DNA of 34,122 nucleotides from Oribacterium sp. (GCA_004554245.1 SFND01000023.1:1-34122), one strand, 5' to 3'. Numbered from the stretch's first letter, positions 8,029-16,497 are shown. The notes: generated from the sequence alone by a model not told the origin. Program-made: numbers and translations.

Positions 8029-9050
8029 TGAGTGAAGTAAATGAGAAGACGCCGCTTCTGGAGGTACGGAATCTGCGTAAGCTGTTCCCGGGAAAGTCGT
8101 CCTTTTTCCAGAAGGATAAGGCCTGGATCAAGGCGGTGGATGGCGTATCCTTTACGCTGAATGCGAAGGAAACACTGGGCGTGGTCGGTGAGTCCGGCTG
8201 TGGCAAGTCCACGATGGGACGCTCCGTCCTTCGATTGATTGAACCGACGTCCGGTGATATCATCTATAGAGGAACAGATTTTTCGAAGGCCAGCGGTGCA
8301 GAGCTTCGAAAGCTGCGTTCAGAGATGCAGATCATCTTCCAGGATCCGTATGCATCACTGAACCCGCGTATGACGGTCGGTGAAGTCATCGCAGAGCCGC
8401 TGAAGATACAGAAGCGTTATAAGACCGAGGCAGAAATCAGAGCACACGTGCTGAAGGTGATGGAAGTTGTCGGTCTGAATACGAAGTACTACAATCGTTA
8501 TCCACACGAGTTTTCAGGTGGTCAGCGTCAGCGTATCGGCATCGCCCGTGCGATCGTGCTGAACCCGTCTCTGGTGGTGTGTGATGAGCCGGTTTCCGCG
8601 CTCGATGTATCGATTCAGTCACAGGTACTGAACCTGCTTCGTGAGCTGCAGGAATCGATGGGCATGGCTTACATCTTTATCTCTCATAATCTGAGTGTCA
8701 TCAAGCACATCTCGGATCGTGTGATGGTTATGTATCTCGGTCATGTCGTGGAGCTCGCGGATAAGAAGGAGCTGTTTGACAATCCTTCTCACCCATATAC
8801 ACAGGCTCTGCTGTCGGCGATTCCGGTACCGGACCGCCATGCGAAACGAAAGAAGATTCTGCTTCAGGGCGATCTTCCGAGCCCGGCGAATCCACCATCC
8901 GGCTGTGTGTTCCATACACGCTGCTTCATGGCACAGGACATCTGTGCACAGCAGAAGCCGGAGCTGAGAGATATCGGAAATGGACACTTATGTGCATGCC
9001 ACTTCTGTGGCGGCGCATGTGCTCAGGCTGAGAAGTCTGAAGAAAAATAA
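8028..9050 (+). CDS. Peptide ABC transporter ATPase, DppF type
   Basis: Second ATPase of the transporter, 340 residues from the ATG at 8028, which overlaps the preceding stop; GGAGGAG about 10 nt upstream serves as ribosome binding site. Walker A GESGCGKSTMG, Q-loop FQDPYASLNPRM, signature FSGGQRQRIGIARAI and Walker B VVCDEPVSALD are intact. The C-terminal segment has the PPSGCVFHTRC pattern of the family and additional cysteines near the end. The longer frame from 7989 lies inside the upstream ATPase gene and is not needed. Confidence 0.93.
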   Translation: MSEVNEKTPLLEVRNLRKLFPGKSSFFQKDKAWIKAVDGVSFTLNAKETLGVVGESGCGKSTMGRSVLRLIEPTSGDIIYRGTDFSKASGAELRKLRSEMQIIFQDPYASLNPRMTVGEVIAEPLKIQKRYKTEAEIRAHVLKVMEVVGLNTKYYNRYPHEFSGGQRQRIGIARAIVLNPSLVVCDEPVSALDVSIQSQVLNLLRELQESMGMAYIFISHNLSVIKHISDRVMVMYLGHVVELADKKELFDNPSHPYTQALLSAIPVPDRHAKRKKILLQGDLPSPANPPSGCVFHTRCFMAQDICAQQKPELRDIGNGHLCACHFCGGACAQAEKSEEK

Positions 9051-9082
9051 AGATATTTTATGAAGAAAGGAAGGCTAATATT

Positions 9083-10168
9083 ATGAAAATCACGAACATC
9101 AGAACCTACAAGATGCAGGTTCCGCTGGTACGGCCGTTCCGCATCGCACTGGGTCTGATCACCCATGCTGAGAGCTGTCTCGTCGAGATCGAGACCGACG
9201 CCGGAATCCTCGGATATGGAGAGGGATCTCCGGGACCACTGATCACCGGTGAGAATCTGGCGGGTACGGTTGCGACGATCGAGAAGCTGAAGGCGGATCT
9301 GATCGGCATGGATCCATGTGATATCGAGGCGATCTATACCGTGATGAATCGTGCGGTAGCCCATGCCGGCACGGCGAAGGCTGCCATCGATCTGGCATGT
9401 CATGATATTATCGGTAAGTGTGCCGGTATGCCGCTCTATAAGGTACTCGGTGGTTATTCCGATGAAATCGTCACGGATATGACCGTCGGCATCGACGAGC
9501 CAGAGGTGATGGCCGCACAGGCGAAGGCACATGTGGAAGCAGGCTTCGATACCATCAAGACCAAGGTCGGCACAGATTTCGCAAGTGACCTTGCGAGAGT
9601 ACGTGCGATTCGTGAGGCGGTCGGTGATGATGTGAAGATCCGTCTCGATGCAAACCAGGGATGGAAGGCGAAGGAGGCGGTCGAGCTGATCCGTCGTCTT
9701 GACGAGTACGATATCGAGCTCGTAGAGCAGCCGGTTCCGCGCTTCGATTTCGATGGACTGAAGTATGTCACTGCAAACAGCTCCGTACCGATCATGGCCG
9801 ACGAGAGCTGCTGGGATTCGAAGGATGCACTCCGCCTCGTTTCCGAGCGTGCCGTGGATTTCATCAACATCAAGCTCATGAAGTGCGGTGGCCTCTATGA
9901 GGCGAAGAAGATCAATGCCATCGCCCAGGCAGCCGGTGTCGAAGTGATGCTCGGCTGCATGACAGAGGAGAGTGGTATCGCCATCAACGCTTCTGCTGCC
10001 CTCGGTGCGGCACTGAAGAACATCACGCGTGCAGATCTCGATGCAACCTTCTCACTGAAGCAGCTTCCGTTCGAGGGAGGACTTACGGTGAAGGATACCT
10101 GTCATCTCGTGCTTTCTTCTGAGCCTGGTCTCGGAATCACAGGCCTTCATAAGGAGATGCTTTCATGA
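9083..10168 (+). CDS. Dipeptide epimerase (L-Ala-D/L-Glu type), enolase superfamily
   Basis: Enzyme of 361 residues in the muconate-lactonizing subgroup of the enolase superfamily. The catalytic lysines are seen as K159/K161 (IKTKVG), the metal ligands as D189 (RLDAN), E215 (VEQP) and D240 (MADES), and the second catalytic lysine as K264 (NIKLMK). A DxD pair (D318, D320) near the C-terminus matches the motif that holds the dipeptide amino group in Ala-Glu epimerases such as B. subtilis YkfB. It would interconvert L-Ala-D-Glu and L-Ala-L-Glu from murein peptides in the cytoplasm. It follows the transporter genes by 32 nt with AAAGGAAGG before its start, and this context supports muropeptide use. 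Confidence 0.88.
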   Translation: MKITNIRTYKMQVPLVRPFRIALGLITHAESCLVEIETDAGILGYGEGSPGPLITGENLAGTVATIEKLKADLIGMDPCDIEAIYTVMNRAVAHAGTAKAAIDLACHDIIGKCAGMPLYKVLGGYSDEIVTDMTVGIDEPEVMAAQAKAHVEAGFDTIKTKVGTDFASDLARVRAIREAVGDDVKIRLDANQGWKAKEAVELIRRLDEYDIELVEQPVPRFDFDGLKYVTANSSVPIMADESCWDSKDALRLVSERAVDFINIKLMKCGGLYEAKKINAIAQAAGVEVMLGCMTEESGIAINASAALGAALKNITRADLDATFSLKQLPFEGGLTVKDTCHLVLSSEPGLGITGLHKEMLS

Positions 10169-11565
10169 ATCGAATGACAGAAAACGGCCGAAAGCAGCTC
10201 GAAGCGCTGGTTCATGAGGTGATGAAGGACGGGCAGGCACGCGGTATCGCGGTCGGGATCGTCGATTCAGACGGAAAGATCCAGTATGAGCAGTACTTCG
10301 GCTATCGTGATGAAGAAAAGAAGCTTCCGATCAACAGGGATACGATTTTCGGTATGGCCTCGGTGACGAAGTCCTTCACCGCACTTTCCATCATGCAGAT
10401 GCAGATGGACGGACTTTTATCTGTCGATGATCCGGTTTCGAAGTATGTTCCGGAATTCACCAACAAGAATCAGAGCGCACCGGTCAAGCTGTGGCACCTT
10501 ATGTGCCACAGCGGTGGCTTCTTCCCGCTGCCGCGTATCGTCATCGATAAGACGGCGCAGGAGATGCAGATCGAGGACTCCCTCGAGAATGAGCTGATCT
10601 ATCGCGACGATTTCGCCGAGGAGGGCGTACGGCGCGTAGCCGAGCGCCTGGATGCACAGACGCAGTTCACCGGACGTCCGGGACAGCGCCTCAGCTACTG
10701 TAACGACGGTTTCGGCTTACTGTCCGATATCGTGCGTCGTCACGGAGGCTATGGCTCCTTCGCAGAGTACCTCGATCAGAAGATCCTGAAGCCGCTTGGT
10801 ATGACGCGCAGTAACATCAGCTTCATCCGCAATACCCTCGATGAAAATGCAGCGACCCTGTACTCGCTGGAGAAGGATGGCTGGAGAGCGGACCGAGATT
10901 ATCAGAATGATGCCTTCGTTCTGCATGGCGGTGGAGGCATGAAGTCTACGCTCGGAGATATGCTGAAGTATGCGACGATGTACCTGAATGAGGGTGCAGC
11001 CGCAGACGGAACGCGTATCATCGACCGCTATTCGATCCAGGAGATGGTGAAGCCGCGTCAGTTCATGAAGCCGGGCGTGTACTACGGCTATGGACTCGAG
11101 TGCAAGCAGGTGGAGGATCGCACGATCGTGGAGCATGGTGGAAGTCTTCCAGGTGTTTCCTCGAACTTCTCCTTCTGCCCGCAGGAAAATGTCGGCGTCG
11201 TGGTGCTTTGCAACACGATGGATGTTTCCGTAGCAGCGATCGCCGATGCAGCGATGCGCGTATACTTCGGCCTCGATGCAGAAGAACCGCGTCCGGAGCA
11301 TGCGGAGCGTAGCTGGACGGAAGAAGAAGTCGCAGAGCTTGCCGGTGAGTATGTATCCGGTGAGGGTGACGCGTTCAGTCTGAAGGCAGAAAACGGCAGC
11401 TTATCCATGACGATGAATGGAAAGCCGACAGAGCTTCAGTCGGTATATGCATGGCAGGGTATGGTACGAAAGAAGTATGCAGATATCTACCTGACCGCCA
11501 TCCGTGATGAGGAAGGTCATGTCTATGCCGCACATTACGGCAGCCGTATCTTCCCGAAGATGTAA
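10165..11565 (+). CDS. Serine hydrolase, class C beta-lactamase fold
   Basis: Protein of 466 residues with no signal peptide. The active-site triad of penicillin-recognising enzymes is present: S66-x-x-K69 (ASVTKS), Y178-x-N180 (SYCND) and HGG at 324-326. A C-terminal beta-rich segment (about 370-466) resembles the lipocalin-like domain seen in esterase/peptidase members of the group. The ATG overlaps the epimerase stop by 4 nt (ATGA), so the two are translationally coupled. A cytoplasmic D-aminopeptidase, dipeptidase or esterase acting on imported peptides is likely; a beta-lactam resistance role is unlikely given its location and lack of export signal. The substrate cannot be read from sequence. 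Confidence 0.88.
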   Translation: MNRMTENGRKQLEALVHEVMKDGQARGIAVGIVDSDGKIQYEQYFGYRDEEKKLPINRDTIFGMASVTKSFTALSIMQMQMDGLLSVDDPVSKYVPEFTNKNQSAPVKLWHLMCHSGGFFPLPRIVIDKTAQEMQIEDSLENELIYRDDFAEEGVRRVAERLDAQTQFTGRPGQRLSYCNDGFGLLSDIVRRHGGYGSFAEYLDQKILKPLGMTRSNISFIRNTLDENAATLYSLEKDGWRADRDYQNDAFVLHGGGGMKSTLGDMLKYATMYLNEGAAADGTRIIDRYSIQEMVKPRQFMKPGVYYGYGLECKQVEDRTIVEHGGSLPGVSSNFSFCPQENVGVVVLCNTMDVSVAAIADAAMRVYFGLDAEEPRPEHAERSWTEEEVAELAGEYVSGEGDAFSLKAENGSLSMTMNGKPTELQSVYAWQGMVRKKYADIYLTAIRDEEGHVYAAHYGSRIFPKM

Positions 11566-11584
11566 ATTATAAGAGTTTAACGGA

Positions 11585-11617
11585 GGCACGCGTTCCCAGT
11601 GAACGTGTGCCTTTGTT
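11585..11617 (+). terminator. Rho-independent terminator of the peptide operon
   Basis: GGCACGCGTTC (11585-11595) pairs with GAACGTGTGCC (11601-11611) with one G-T pair, followed by TTGTTATT. It ends the operon that begins with the binding-protein gene. Confidence 0.75.
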
Positions 11618-11706
11618 ATTTCGTGAGAAATGCAAAAGCGCATCGCTGGTTGACGGTCTGTTTTTGCAAGTGTCGTAAAAATGTCGTAAATGAAAATCAG
11701 CGCATG

Positions 11707-11735
11707 AAAAAAGCCGGGAATGAAATCATTCCCGA
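11707..11735 (-). terminator. Terminator of the tRNA-Val transcript
   Basis: Read on the minus strand, CGGGAATGA...TCATTCCCG forms a 9-10 bp hairpin followed by six T, ending a few nucleotides after the tRNA 3' end. Confidence 0.85.
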
Positions 11736-11740
11736 CCGGA

Positions 11741-11813
11741 TGGAGAGTACAGGACTCGAACCTGCGACCCCTTGCGTGTGATGCAAATGCTCTACCAGCT
11801 GAGCTAACCCTCC
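11741..11813 (-). tRNA. tRNA-Val (anticodon CAC)
   Basis: A complete 73-nt cloverleaf can be drawn on the minus strand: 7-bp acceptor stem, 4-bp D stem with GCTC/GAGC, anticodon stem TTTGC/GCAAG with loop ATCACAC (anticodon CAC, reading GTG), 5-nt variable loop and T arm GCAGG-TTCGAGT-CCTGT. The discriminator base is A. The 3' CCA is not encoded, so CCA would be added by the nucleotidyltransferase. It is a single-gene transcript with its own promoter and terminator. Confidence 0.95.
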
Positions 11814-11824
11814 AAACAAACATG

Positions 11825-11852
11825 ATTTTAGCACGCTGAAATCAAAAAACAA
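11825..11852 (-). promoter_or_regulatory. Promoter of tRNA-Val
   Basis: On the minus strand, TTGTTT (11852-11847) and TAAAAT (11830-11825) are separated by 16 bp, and the -10 is preceded by TGC, an extended -10. The predicted start is about 5 nt before the mature tRNA 5' end. Confidence 0.55.
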
Positions 11853-11895
11853 GCAGTTCCGTAGTCGATTGCTGGTTTTTTTATGCGCGATACGG

Positions 11896-11901
11896 TATAA
11901 T
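11896..11901 (+). promoter_or_regulatory. -10 element of the ABC-F gene, leaderless start
   Basis: A perfect TATAAT lies only 9 nt before the ATG at 11911, which places the transcription start at about 11908-11911. No Shine-Dalgarno sequence fits between them. The -35 is weak (TTGCTG at 11869 would give a 21-bp spacer; TGGTTT at 11873 a 17-bp spacer). Confidence 0.55.
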
Positions 11902-11910
11902 ACCTTCACT

Positions 11911-13740
11911 ATGATTTTAAATATTGCAAACCTTAATAAGACATACGTTGGAAAACAGATTTTAAAGGGCGTCACCTTTCATATCGAGGACAAGGAAAAA
12001 GCGGCGATTGTCGGGATCAATGGATCCGGCAAGACGACGCTTATTAAGTGTATTCTGGGCGAGGAGGAGCCGGATGACTCCGAGACGGTAATCGCTCTTT
12101 CGAAGGGAAAGAAAATCGGTTATCTCGCGCAGCAGCACGCCGATATGCCGGGGGCAGAAGAAGATATCCCGACGGATCTCACGGATGCGAAGGCCCTCGC
12201 GATGAAACAGGAGATCGAGGCCTTCGGTGATGATTTCGATACCCTGTCCGGAGGTCAGAAGACCCGGAAGCGCCTCGAGGAGATCCTCCTCACGAAGCCG
12301 GACCTGCTCATCCTCGATGAGCCGACGAACCACCTCGATATCGAGTCGATTCAGTGGCTTGAGAAGGTGCTGAAGCGCTACGACGGTGCGGTTCTGCTCG
12401 TCTCCCATGACCGGTACTTCCTCGATCATGTCGTGACGAAGATCATCGACCTCGATAACGGAAGAGCCCGCATGTACCGCGGCAACTACTCCGAGTATGC
12501 CGAAAAGAAAAAACAGATCCGGGATGCGGAGCTGAAGGCCTACTATAATCAGCAGGCGGACATCGCGCACCAGCAGGCGGTCATCGATAAGCTGAAGCAG
12601 TTTAACCGCGAGAAGTCCATCAAGCGCGCGGAGTCCCGTGAGAAGGCTCTCGCAAAGGTGGAGCTTCTCGATAAGCCGGAGGAGCTCGATAATGAGATGC
12701 GGTTAGCATTGACCCCGCATCTCCAGTCTGGAAACGATGTGCTGTCCGTGAAGGAGCTCAGTAAGTCCTTCGGCGAGAAGACGCTGTTCTCGAACATTTC
12801 CTTCGAAATCAAGCGGGGTGAGCATGTTGCGGTGATCGGTGCGAACGGTACCGGTAAGACCACGCTCCTCAAGATTCTGAACGAGCAGGAGCCGGCGTCG
12901 ACCGGCAGCTTCAAACTCGGTACGAATGTCGAGATCGGTTACTACGATCAGGAGCATGCCGTGCTCCATATGGAGAAGACCATCTTTGACGAGATTCAGG
13001 ACGACTATCCGTACCTGAACGACACGAAGGTGCGGAACGTTCTGGCAGCCTTCCTCTTCCGTGGAGACGACGTATATAAGCGCATCGGCGATCTCTCCGG
13101 CGGCGAGCAGGGCCGTGTATCCCTCGCGAAGCTGATGCTCAGTAACGCGAACTTCCTCATCCTCGATGAGCCGACGAACCATCTGGATATCCAGGGCCGT
13201 GAGGTGCTGGAGGACGCGATCCGGAACTACGAGGGCACCGTGCTCTACGTGTCCCACGACCGGTACTTCATCAACAAGACCGCGACCCGTATCCTCGAGC
13301 TCTTCGAGAACCGCTTCGATAACTACATCGGCGACTACGATTACTACCTCGAGAAGAAGGAGGATGTCCGGAAGTACGGTGGCTCTGTACTGGATGTCAA
13401 TGCAAACAGCCAGAAGCCACGTACCTCCGCGGTACCGAATCCTGAAATCAAGTCGGAGCAGAAGACCGACTGGGAGCTGCAGAAGGAGTATAAGAAGAAT
13501 CTTCAGAAGCTTCAGCGCGATCTGAAGTCGACGGAAGAAGAGATTCAGAAGCTCGAGGCCCGCAACGAGGAGCTGGACGATGACTATATGAATCCGGACA
13601 TCGCTGCCGACGTCGGACGCCTCATGGAGCTCCATAAGGAGCATGAGAAAAATGATGCCCGCCTCGGGGATCTCTACGAAAACTGGGAGACCATCTCGGA
13701 GCAGCTGGAAGAACTGAAGCAGCAGGAACCGGGGAATTAA
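11911..13740 (+). CDS. ABC-F family ATPase (ribosome-associated)
   Basis: Soluble protein of 609 residues with two ATP-binding cassettes and no membrane helices. Domain 1 has Walker A GINGSGKTT at about 35-43 and LSGGQ at 111-115; domain 2 has Walker A GANGTGKTT, signature LSGGEQGR and Walker B LILDEPTNHLD. The charged linker between domains (KQFNREKSIKRAESREK) is the ABC-F P-site tRNA interaction motif region. A C-terminal coiled coil (about 530-609) resembles Uup/YdiF members. ABC-F proteins bind the ribosomal E site; whether this one rescues stalling or gives antibiotic protection is not visible. The helical part of domain 1, between Q-loop and signature, is unusually short. The ATG at 11911 has no ribosome binding site and seems to be a leaderless start. 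Confidence 0.93.
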   Translation: MILNIANLNKTYVGKQILKGVTFHIEDKEKAAIVGINGSGKTTLIKCILGEEEPDDSETVIALSKGKKIGYLAQQHADMPGAEEDIPTDLTDAKALAMKQEIEAFGDDFDTLSGGQKTRKRLEEILLTKPDLLILDEPTNHLDIESIQWLEKVLKRYDGAVLLVSHDRYFLDHVVTKIIDLDNGRARMYRGNYSEYAEKKKQIRDAELKAYYNQQADIAHQQAVIDKLKQFNREKSIKRAESREKALAKVELLDKPEELDNEMRLALTPHLQSGNDVLSVKELSKSFGEKTLFSNISFEIKRGEHVAVIGANGTGKTTLLKILNEQEPASTGSFKLGTNVEIGYYDQEHAVLHMEKTIFDEIQDDYPYLNDTKVRNVLAAFLFRGDDVYKRIGDLSGGEQGRVSLAKLMLSNANFLILDEPTNHLDIQGREVLEDAIRNYEGTVLYVSHDRYFINKTATRILELFENRFDNYIGDYDYYLEKKEDVRKYGGSVLDVNANSQKPRTSAVPNPEIKSEQKTDWELQKEYKKNLQKLQRDLKSTEEEIQKLEARNEELDDDYMNPDIAADVGRLMELHKEHEKNDARLGDLYENWETISEQLEELKQQEPGN

Positions 13741-13753
13741 ATACATGAAATAA

Positions 13754-13790
13754 AACAGGAGACGATGGCCGTTGTCATCGCCTCCTGTTT
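13754..13790. terminator. Bidirectional terminator
   Basis: ACAGGAG-A-CGATG and CATCG-C-CTCCTGT form a long stem flanked by A and T runs on either side, between the convergent ABC-F and DUF819 genes. It can serve both strands. Confidence 0.85.
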
Positions 13791-13803
13791 TTATGTCATA
13801 TAT

Positions 13804-15018
13804 TTATCCGATCATCAGCGATCCGACGACGATGCCGAGGTAGGTGCCGACGACATAGCCGAAGGTACCGACAAGCATGCACGGGCCGACAAGCTTATTC
13901 CAGCCCTGGGCGATCGCCATGCCGGCTGCGGTGGTCGGGCCACCGATGTTGGCATTGGACGCAAGGATGATCTCCTCGAGGGAGCCGCCGATCAGCTTAC
14001 CGCCGATGAAGCAGAAGAGCATATTGACGATCACCATCAGGAGGCAGAAGACGAGAAGCAGCGGTGCCTGCTGGATGATGAGCGGGATCGATGCCGGCAC
14101 ACCGATGACGAAGAAGAACAGGTAGATGAGGTAGGTCCCCAGCTCCTGCGCGCCATGCATGGCCTCCGCCTTTTCCGGAAGAACGGTGGCGAACAGCATC
14201 GCGACGGTCGTGATCCATACATACTGGCTGCCGAAGAAGGTGTTCAGCATATTGAGGAACCAGTTTCCGGTCGGAATCGCTGTAGAGAGCACACCGGCGA
14301 TGGCCTTTGAAATCGTCACGACGATGATAGAGAAGGCGAAGTCGATCGCGATATCACGAAGCGAAATCTCCTTCCGTCCCCAGTACTTCGCAGCGAGGGT
14401 CTTGCCCTCCTCGGCGTCTGTACCATGCGCGAGGACGTGATCGATGTGCGGATGCGGATAGTGCTTTCGGAGCCATGCGTTGCCTGCAAACGCGATGAGG
14501 ATCATGAAGTAGATCGCCATATTCAGATTATCGGCGACGGTCGCCGCAGAAATCAGGGTCTGGTCTACATGGAAGGCGTCGGCGAGGGCCGTGAAGTTGA
14601 CACCGCCGCCGATGTAGGAACCGGTCATCATCGCTGCCACATATGGAAGATTCGGGATAAACTTCCCGAGGATGAAGACGCCGAGCACGGCGCCGGCCAC
14701 CGTGCCGAGGGCACCGATCAGGAAGATGCCGAGCATCCGTCCCGTTTCCTTCCAGATCTTCGACAGGTTCACCTGCAGAAGCAGCAGCGGAATCGCCATC
14801 GGCACCGCGAAGCCCCAGACGACATCATCGAAGATCGGCGCGCTCGCCGGGATGATCTTCAGGTTCGTGAGCAGCAGTGCACAGATCAGGGCAATGATGG
14901 CACCGCTGATCTTACTGGCCCATGCGTAGGTCTGCTCCATCCAGATGGAAAATGCGACCACCAGCACCATGATGCTCATCAGCACCCAGGTGTTATCTGC
15001 GGAAATGAGTGTGTTCAT
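13804..15018 (-). CDS. DUF819 family membrane protein (YjcL-like)
   Basis: Integral membrane protein of 404 residues with about ten or more hydrophobic helices. The sequence matches the DUF819 family by its overall pattern, including the segment AAMMTGSYIGGGVNFTALAD and a glycine-rich repeat of similar type near the C-terminus (NANIGGPTTAAGMA), which suggests a two-fold repeated transporter-like architecture. The function of the family is not established; it may be a transporter. The start is preceded by TAGGAGATAAC. It is transcribed from its own promoter with an unusual repeated operator, downstream of the terminator of the neighbouring permease gene. Confidence 0.85.
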   Translation of the reverse strand: MNTLISADNTWVLMSIMVLVVAFSIWMEQTYAWASKISGAIIALICALLLTNLKIIPASAPIFDDVVWGFAVPMAIPLLLLQVNLSKIWKETGRMLGIFLIGALGTVAGAVLGVFILGKFIPNLPYVAAMMTGSYIGGGVNFTALADAFHVDQTLISAATVADNLNMAIYFMILIAFAGNAWLRKHYPHPHIDHVLAHGTDAEEGKTLAAKYWGRKEISLRDIAIDFAFSIIVVTISKAIAGVLSTAIPTGNWFLNMLNTFFGSQYVWITTVAMLFATVLPEKAEAMHGAQELGTYLIYLFFFVIGVPASIPLIIQQAPLLLVFCLLMVIVNMLFCFIGGKLIGGSLEEIILASNANIGGPTTAAGMAIAQGWNKLVGPCMLVGTFGYVVGTYLGIVVGSLMIG

Positions 15019-15051
15019 CGTGTTATCTCCTAAGCTATAAATTTCACGTAA

Positions 15052-15107
15052 GAATCATGATGTTTCTCATTATATCGCAGGCGGAATCATGCGTAAAATG
15101 ATGATTC
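15052..15107 (-). promoter_or_regulatory. Promoter and triple GAATCAT operator of the DUF819 gene
   Basis: On the minus strand TTTACG (15097-15092), a 17-bp spacer and a perfect TATAAT (15074-15069) form the promoter. Read on the plus strand, GAATCAT occurs at 15084-15090 and its inverse ATGATTC at 15101-15107, so the pair brackets the -35 box. A third GAATCAT (15052-15058), 32 bp from the first, lies at or just after the start of transcription. This looks like a repressor binding array; the regulator is unknown. Confidence 0.6.
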
Positions 15108-15134
15108 TATCTATTAATTATGCAAAACAGAACG

Positions 15135-15170
15135 AAAGAACGGCCGCCGCGCGTGCGACAGCCGTTCTTT
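15135..15170 (-). terminator. Terminator of the SLC13-type permease gene
   Basis: AAAGAACGGC and GCCGTTCTTT form 10-bp arms with a GC-rich inner stem. On the minus strand they are followed by a T-rich tract. It separates the permease transcript from the DUF819 promoter. Confidence 0.6.
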
Positions 15171-15210
15171 GTCGGGGGATTATGGATATAAAATAGCAGG
15201 AATCAGGATT

Positions 15211-16497
15211 TTATCCCAGCGGATAGAAGAGCGTAGCGGATACGGCGCAGGAAAGAATCGCCAGAATCATATACGGAAGAGTGAACTTCAGAACCTTCGC
15301 CGGGTTATACTCGCCGGCAGCGAAAGCTACAGCACACTCACCGGATCCGGATGGGAAGCCGACCGCGAAGTAGTTTGCGGTACCGATGATAAGAACGAGA
15401 CCTCTCGGATCCCAGCCAGCGGCCAGTGCAACCGAAGCAGCGATCGGAATCAGTACGGACTGTGTACCCATGTTCGATATGAAGGTCGTCATGATAACGG
15501 TGGCAGCAGAGAAAATCAGCATAACCTTGAACTGACTCGGATTCTGACCGATGATGTTCAGGATGAACTGACCGATGACTTCACCGGCACCGGAAGATCC
15601 GATGGCGTCTGCAACGATGAGTACGCCGGCGAGCATCCAGATCATATCCTGGGTCATATCCTTCGATGCGTCCTTTGCATCGATACAGCCGGTGAAAATC
15701 AGGATGATGACACCGGCTGCCGGTGCGAGGTACATCCAGTTCTTCGTAATCTGGTTAAAGATGAGGCAGAGCATAACGACTGTAAATACGATGTATACGA
15801 TCATCTGCTTAGCCTGAGGGAGCTTTTCAACGACAGCGCCTTTCTTCAGCTTCGTCGTATCAACTTCCTGATCCTTCGGCATCAGTTTCCATGCGAACAG
15901 GCAGTACGTTGTCAGAACAATGATCGGAATGATTGCAAATTTCAGTGGATCTAGAAGGCCGATCATGTACTGAGGATTTCCCTCACCGACGATTCCCTCG
16001 TAGAAACCATTCAGGGTTGCGAAGGTGGTTGCACCGAGGCCGATCGGAAGGCGGAACTTCCAGGCAACCATGACACCGAGAAGCGGAAGCAGCAGACGAT
16101 TTGCGGTGATTTCACCAGATTTATTCAGCGTGGTCAGAAAAACGACCAGAATAGCGAGTGCAGCAGTAGATGGTACAAACTGAGAGAAAAGAGCCGCAAC
16201 CGCATAAAATGCGATGATCAGCATCATACCGCTCTTGCCCTGAACCATATTCAGTGTACCGGAAATCTTATCGACGAGGGCAGTCTTTGTGAGTACAGAA
16301 GAAAGTGCGAGAATCGGTGCGATCAGAACGACGGTTTTATTACCGAAGCCGATGAAGGCAGATTTCAGATCGACGACACCGGTCGCAGCGAGAATCAGGC
16401 AGCAGGTCATGGCTGTCACGCCAAATGGCACCTTGTGCCAGATGAACATGACCATCATAAACAGCGTCACGAGAAGAACGATGGTTAAGTGTGACAT
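15211..16497 (-). CDS. SLC13/DASS-type anion permease
   Basis: Membrane protein of 428 residues with about eleven hydrophobic helices. It shows the organisation of the SLC13/ion-transporter superfamily, with the N-terminal pair of short helices followed by a GFGNKT motif (about residue 51) and a second re-entrant SNMGTQSV region. Such proteins move di- or tricarboxylates or other anions with sodium or protons. It lies 95 nt downstream of the metallo-hydrolase gene in the same direction, so the two may form one transcript. It is a clear homologue of the partial permease at the right end of the window. The substrate is unknown. Confidence 0.85.
   Translation of the reverse strand: MSHLTIVLLVTLFMMVMFIWHKVPFGVTAMTCCLILAATGVVDLKSAFIGFGNKTVVLIAPILALSSVLTKTALVDKISGTLNMVQGKSGMMLIIAFYAVAALFSQFVPSTAALAILVVFLTTLNKSGEITANRLLLPLLGVMVAWKFRLPIGLGATTFATLNGFYEGIVGEGNPQYMIGLLDPLKFAIIPIIVLTTYCLFAWKLMPKDQEVDTTKLKKGAVVEKLPQAKQMIVYIVFTVVMLCLIFNQITKNWMYLAPAAGVIILIFTGCIDAKDASKDMTQDMIWMLAGVLIVADAIGSSGAGEVIGQFILNIIGQNPSQFKVMLIFSAATVIMTTFISNMGTQSVLIPIAASVALAAGWDPRGLVLIIGTANYFAVGFPSGSGECAVAFAAGEYNPAKVLKFTLPYMILAILSCAVSATLFYPLG

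Noticed and set aside
11741..11813. tRNA-Val as an integration site of a mobile element
   Set aside because: No integrase gene and no repeated tRNA 3' end was seen in the window.
12703..13746. 347-codon open frame on the minus strand
   Set aside because: Antisense to the ABC-F gene, leucine/valine-rich with no motif, and it runs into the bidirectional terminator.
15169..15954. 261-codon open frame on the plus strand
   Set aside because: Antisense to the SLC13-type permease, with highly charged composition expected from the complement of a membrane protein.
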